DNA of 7,571 nucleotides from Roseburia sp. CAG:303. Lineage in GTDB: Bacteria; Bacillota; Clostridia; Lachnospirales; Lachnospiraceae. The stretch lies in assembly GCA_000437755.1 (NCBI GenBank), contig FR900106.1, positions 7,290 through 14,860 of the forward strand, read 5' to 3'. This document shows, one piece after another, positions 6,785 through 7,571 of this stretch. The notes under the pieces are model-generated. The model worked only from the letters and a program-made list of their open reading frames with translations, was not told the origin of the DNA and did not search any database. A program made the position numbers and the translations under genes. Each line of letters opens with the position of its first letter. Position 1 is the first letter of the stretch.

Positions 6785-6813
6785 AAAAAAGGAACAGGTA
6801 TAACACCTGTTCC
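6785..6813 (-). terminator. Intrinsic terminator after rplQ
   Basis: A perfect 9-bp stem (GGAACAGGT, 6813-6805, with ACCTGTTCC, 6799-6791) surrounds a 5-nt loop and is followed immediately by six T (6790-6785) on the minus strand. It lies 16 nt after the rplQ stop codon. It ends the rpoA-rplQ transcript and insulates fbp. Confidence 0.95.
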
Positions 6814-6829
6814 CGGATATTCTTTCAAA

Positions 6830-7366
6830 TTATACTAATTCAAGTACAACTTCCATTGCTGCATCACCTTTTCTGAGACCGATCTTGATGATTCTTGTGT
6901 AACCACCGTTACGATCTGCATACTTAGGAGCGATTTCTGTGAATAACTTATCTGTTAAATCAACAACCTTTGTATTCTTCTTTCTGCCGGCTGCCTGTGT
7001 AGGAACATCCTTTACAGAATAAAGAACTGCCTGCATTTTTCTTCTTGCGTGAAGTCTTGAAGGCTTGTCTTTCTTGATTGTCTTTTCAACTGTTTCGTAT
7101 TTTGTTACTTTCTTTCCGTCAACAACTTCTTTTACTCTCTTGCCATTTTCATCCTTTACAGGAACTTTAGCCTGAACAGTAACTTCTTCAAAGTTGTCTT
7201 TTTCTTTTACTGCAAGGGCAATTAAACCTTCCGCTACTTTGCGTACTTCTTTTGCCTTTGCTTCTGTTGTAACAATCTTTCCGTTAGCGATTAAGCTTGT
7301 TACCTGTGCTCTGATTAATGCTTTTCTCTGTGCAGATGTTCTGCTAAGCTTTCTATTTCCAGCCAT
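6830..7366 (-). CDS. rplQ: 50S ribosomal protein L17 (bL17), long form with internal insertion
   Basis: This encodes 178 residues, against about 120 in Bacillus and 127 in E. coli. L17 is a large-subunit protein located near the polypeptide exit side. The N-terminal NRKLSRTSAQRKALIRAQ region (about 4-21) and C-terminal LFTEIAPKYADRNGGYTRIIKIGLRKGDAAMEVVLELV (about 141-178) are canonical. Between LALAVKEKD-type residues (about 51-57) and the conserved RLHARR (104-109) lies an extra block of about 47 residues, rich in Lys, Glu and Val. A smaller extension follows it (about 119-135, VKDVPTQAAGRKKNTKV). The start has GGAGG (7377-7381) at about 10 nt. It is the last gene of the rpoA transcript and is followed by an intrinsic terminator. 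The reading frame is clean, so the insertion is not a frameshift artefact. Confidence 0.96.
   Translation of the reverse strand: MAGNRKLSRTSAQRKALIRAQVTSLIANGKIVTTEAKAKEVRKVAEGLIALAVKEKDNFEEVTVQAKVPVKDENGKRVKEVVDGKKVTKYETVEKTIKKDKPSRLHARRKMQAVLYSVKDVPTQAAGRKKNTKVVDLTDKLFTEIAPKYADRNGGYTRIIKIGLRKGDAAMEVVLELV
7061..7201 (-). other. Region encoding the L17-specific insertion
   Basis: These bases encode about residues 56-102 of L17. The segment includes VPVKDENGKRVKEVVDG and KKVTKYETVEKTIKKDKP. Its alternating charged and beta-branched residues suggest a beta-hairpin or a small extended arm. The boundaries are approximate and rest on comparison with remembered Bacillus and E. coli L17 sequences. 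Confidence 0.7.
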
Positions 7367-7465
7367 TTTAATTTAACCTCCATTTGTGGAACAAATACCC
7401 GCACTCTTCGGTCTTATCGGATATCTGCTTTTATATTCCATAAATCATGTATTACCTGCGGTCGA
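7367..7465 (-). other. rpoA-rplQ intergenic region
   Basis: This gap has no stem followed by a T-run on the minus strand, so rplQ is probably read from the upstream transcript. A possible 7-bp stem (ATATCCG with CGGGTAT, one wobble) and the small hairpin beside the SD are the only structures seen. No clear promoter was found. Confidence 0.4.
7382..7396 (-). promoter_or_regulatory. Small hairpin abutting the rplQ ribosome binding site
   Basis: ATTTGT (7396-7391) and ACAAAT (7387-7382) form a perfect 6-bp stem with a 3-nt loop. The GGAGG of rplQ starts at the very next base (7381). The stem is AT-rich and weak, so it may modestly affect initiation or be incidental. Confidence 0.4.
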
Positions 7466-7571
7466 TTAGTCATCTCCGCTCTTAAGTGAAAGACCTAATT
7501 CTTTCAACTTATTCAGTACTTCCTCTAAAGACTTACGTCCTAAGTTACGAACCTTCATCATATCGTCTGAA
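7466..7571 (-). CDS. rpoA: RNA polymerase alpha subunit, 3' end only
   Basis: The last 34 codons and the TAA (7468-7466) are present; the gene continues beyond the right edge. The visible residues read SDDMMKVRNLGRKSLEEVLN and continue to LKSGDD. The MMKVRNLGRKSLEEV segment belongs to the helix-hairpin-helix part of the alpha C-terminal domain, which contacts UP-element DNA and activators. The C-terminus ends normally with a short acidic tail. rplQ follows after 97 bp with no terminator between them, the standard end of the alpha operon. Confidence 0.96.
   Translation of the reverse strand, partial: SDDMMKVRNLGRKSLEEVLNKLKELGLSLKSGDD

Noticed and set aside
6599..6838. Plus-strand 79-codon frame spanning the fbp-rplQ gap
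   Set aside because: It crosses the fbp start, the fbp promoter and the rplQ terminator, all of which read leftwards, and its translation has no recognisable features.

Overview
The window looks like a housekeeping segment from an anaerobic Firmicute, most likely a Lachnospiraceae-type Clostridium. Three things suggest this: the gene order, strong GGAGG ribosome binding sites with moderately AT-rich DNA, and a class III fructose-1,6-bisphosphatase. The family-level assignment is an inference. All recognised genes lie on the minus strand, so transcription runs from high to low coordinates.

In transcription order the window holds: the 3' end of rpoA (7571-7466), rplQ (7366-6830) and a strong intrinsic terminator (6813-6785); then a promoter (6743-6715), fbp (6668-4719), a single gene encoding fused EcfA1 and EcfA2 ATPases (4707-2890), ecfT (2893-2093) and truA (2076-1312); then a perfect-consensus promoter (1302-1274) with a leader of about 185 nt, rplM (1080-652), rpsI (629-231) and an intrinsic terminator (191-149). 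The first few codons of an unidentified gene (41-1) end the window. No RNA genes, CRISPR arrays, insertion sequences or phage genes were seen.

The backbone rpoA-rplQ-ecfA1-ecfA2-ecfT-truA-rplM-rpsI is the common Firmicutes arrangement. Three local departures stand out. The two ECF ATPases are joined in one 605-residue polypeptide by a charged linker. A complete fbp gene with its own promoter sits between rplQ and the ECF genes. Ribosomal protein L17 carries an insertion of roughly 47 residues compared with the Bacillus and E. coli proteins.

Functionally the window joins transcription (RpoA), large- and small-subunit ribosomal proteins (L17, L13, S9), tRNA pseudouridylation (TruA), gluconeogenesis (Fbp) and the shared energising module of vitamin and metal uptake (EcfA1-A2 plus EcfT). 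No substrate-binding S component is present here, so the ECF module probably serves S components encoded elsewhere, as in group II ECF systems. I found no wholly undescribed system. The items most worth a second look are the ATPase fusion, the L17 insertion and the structured rplM leader.
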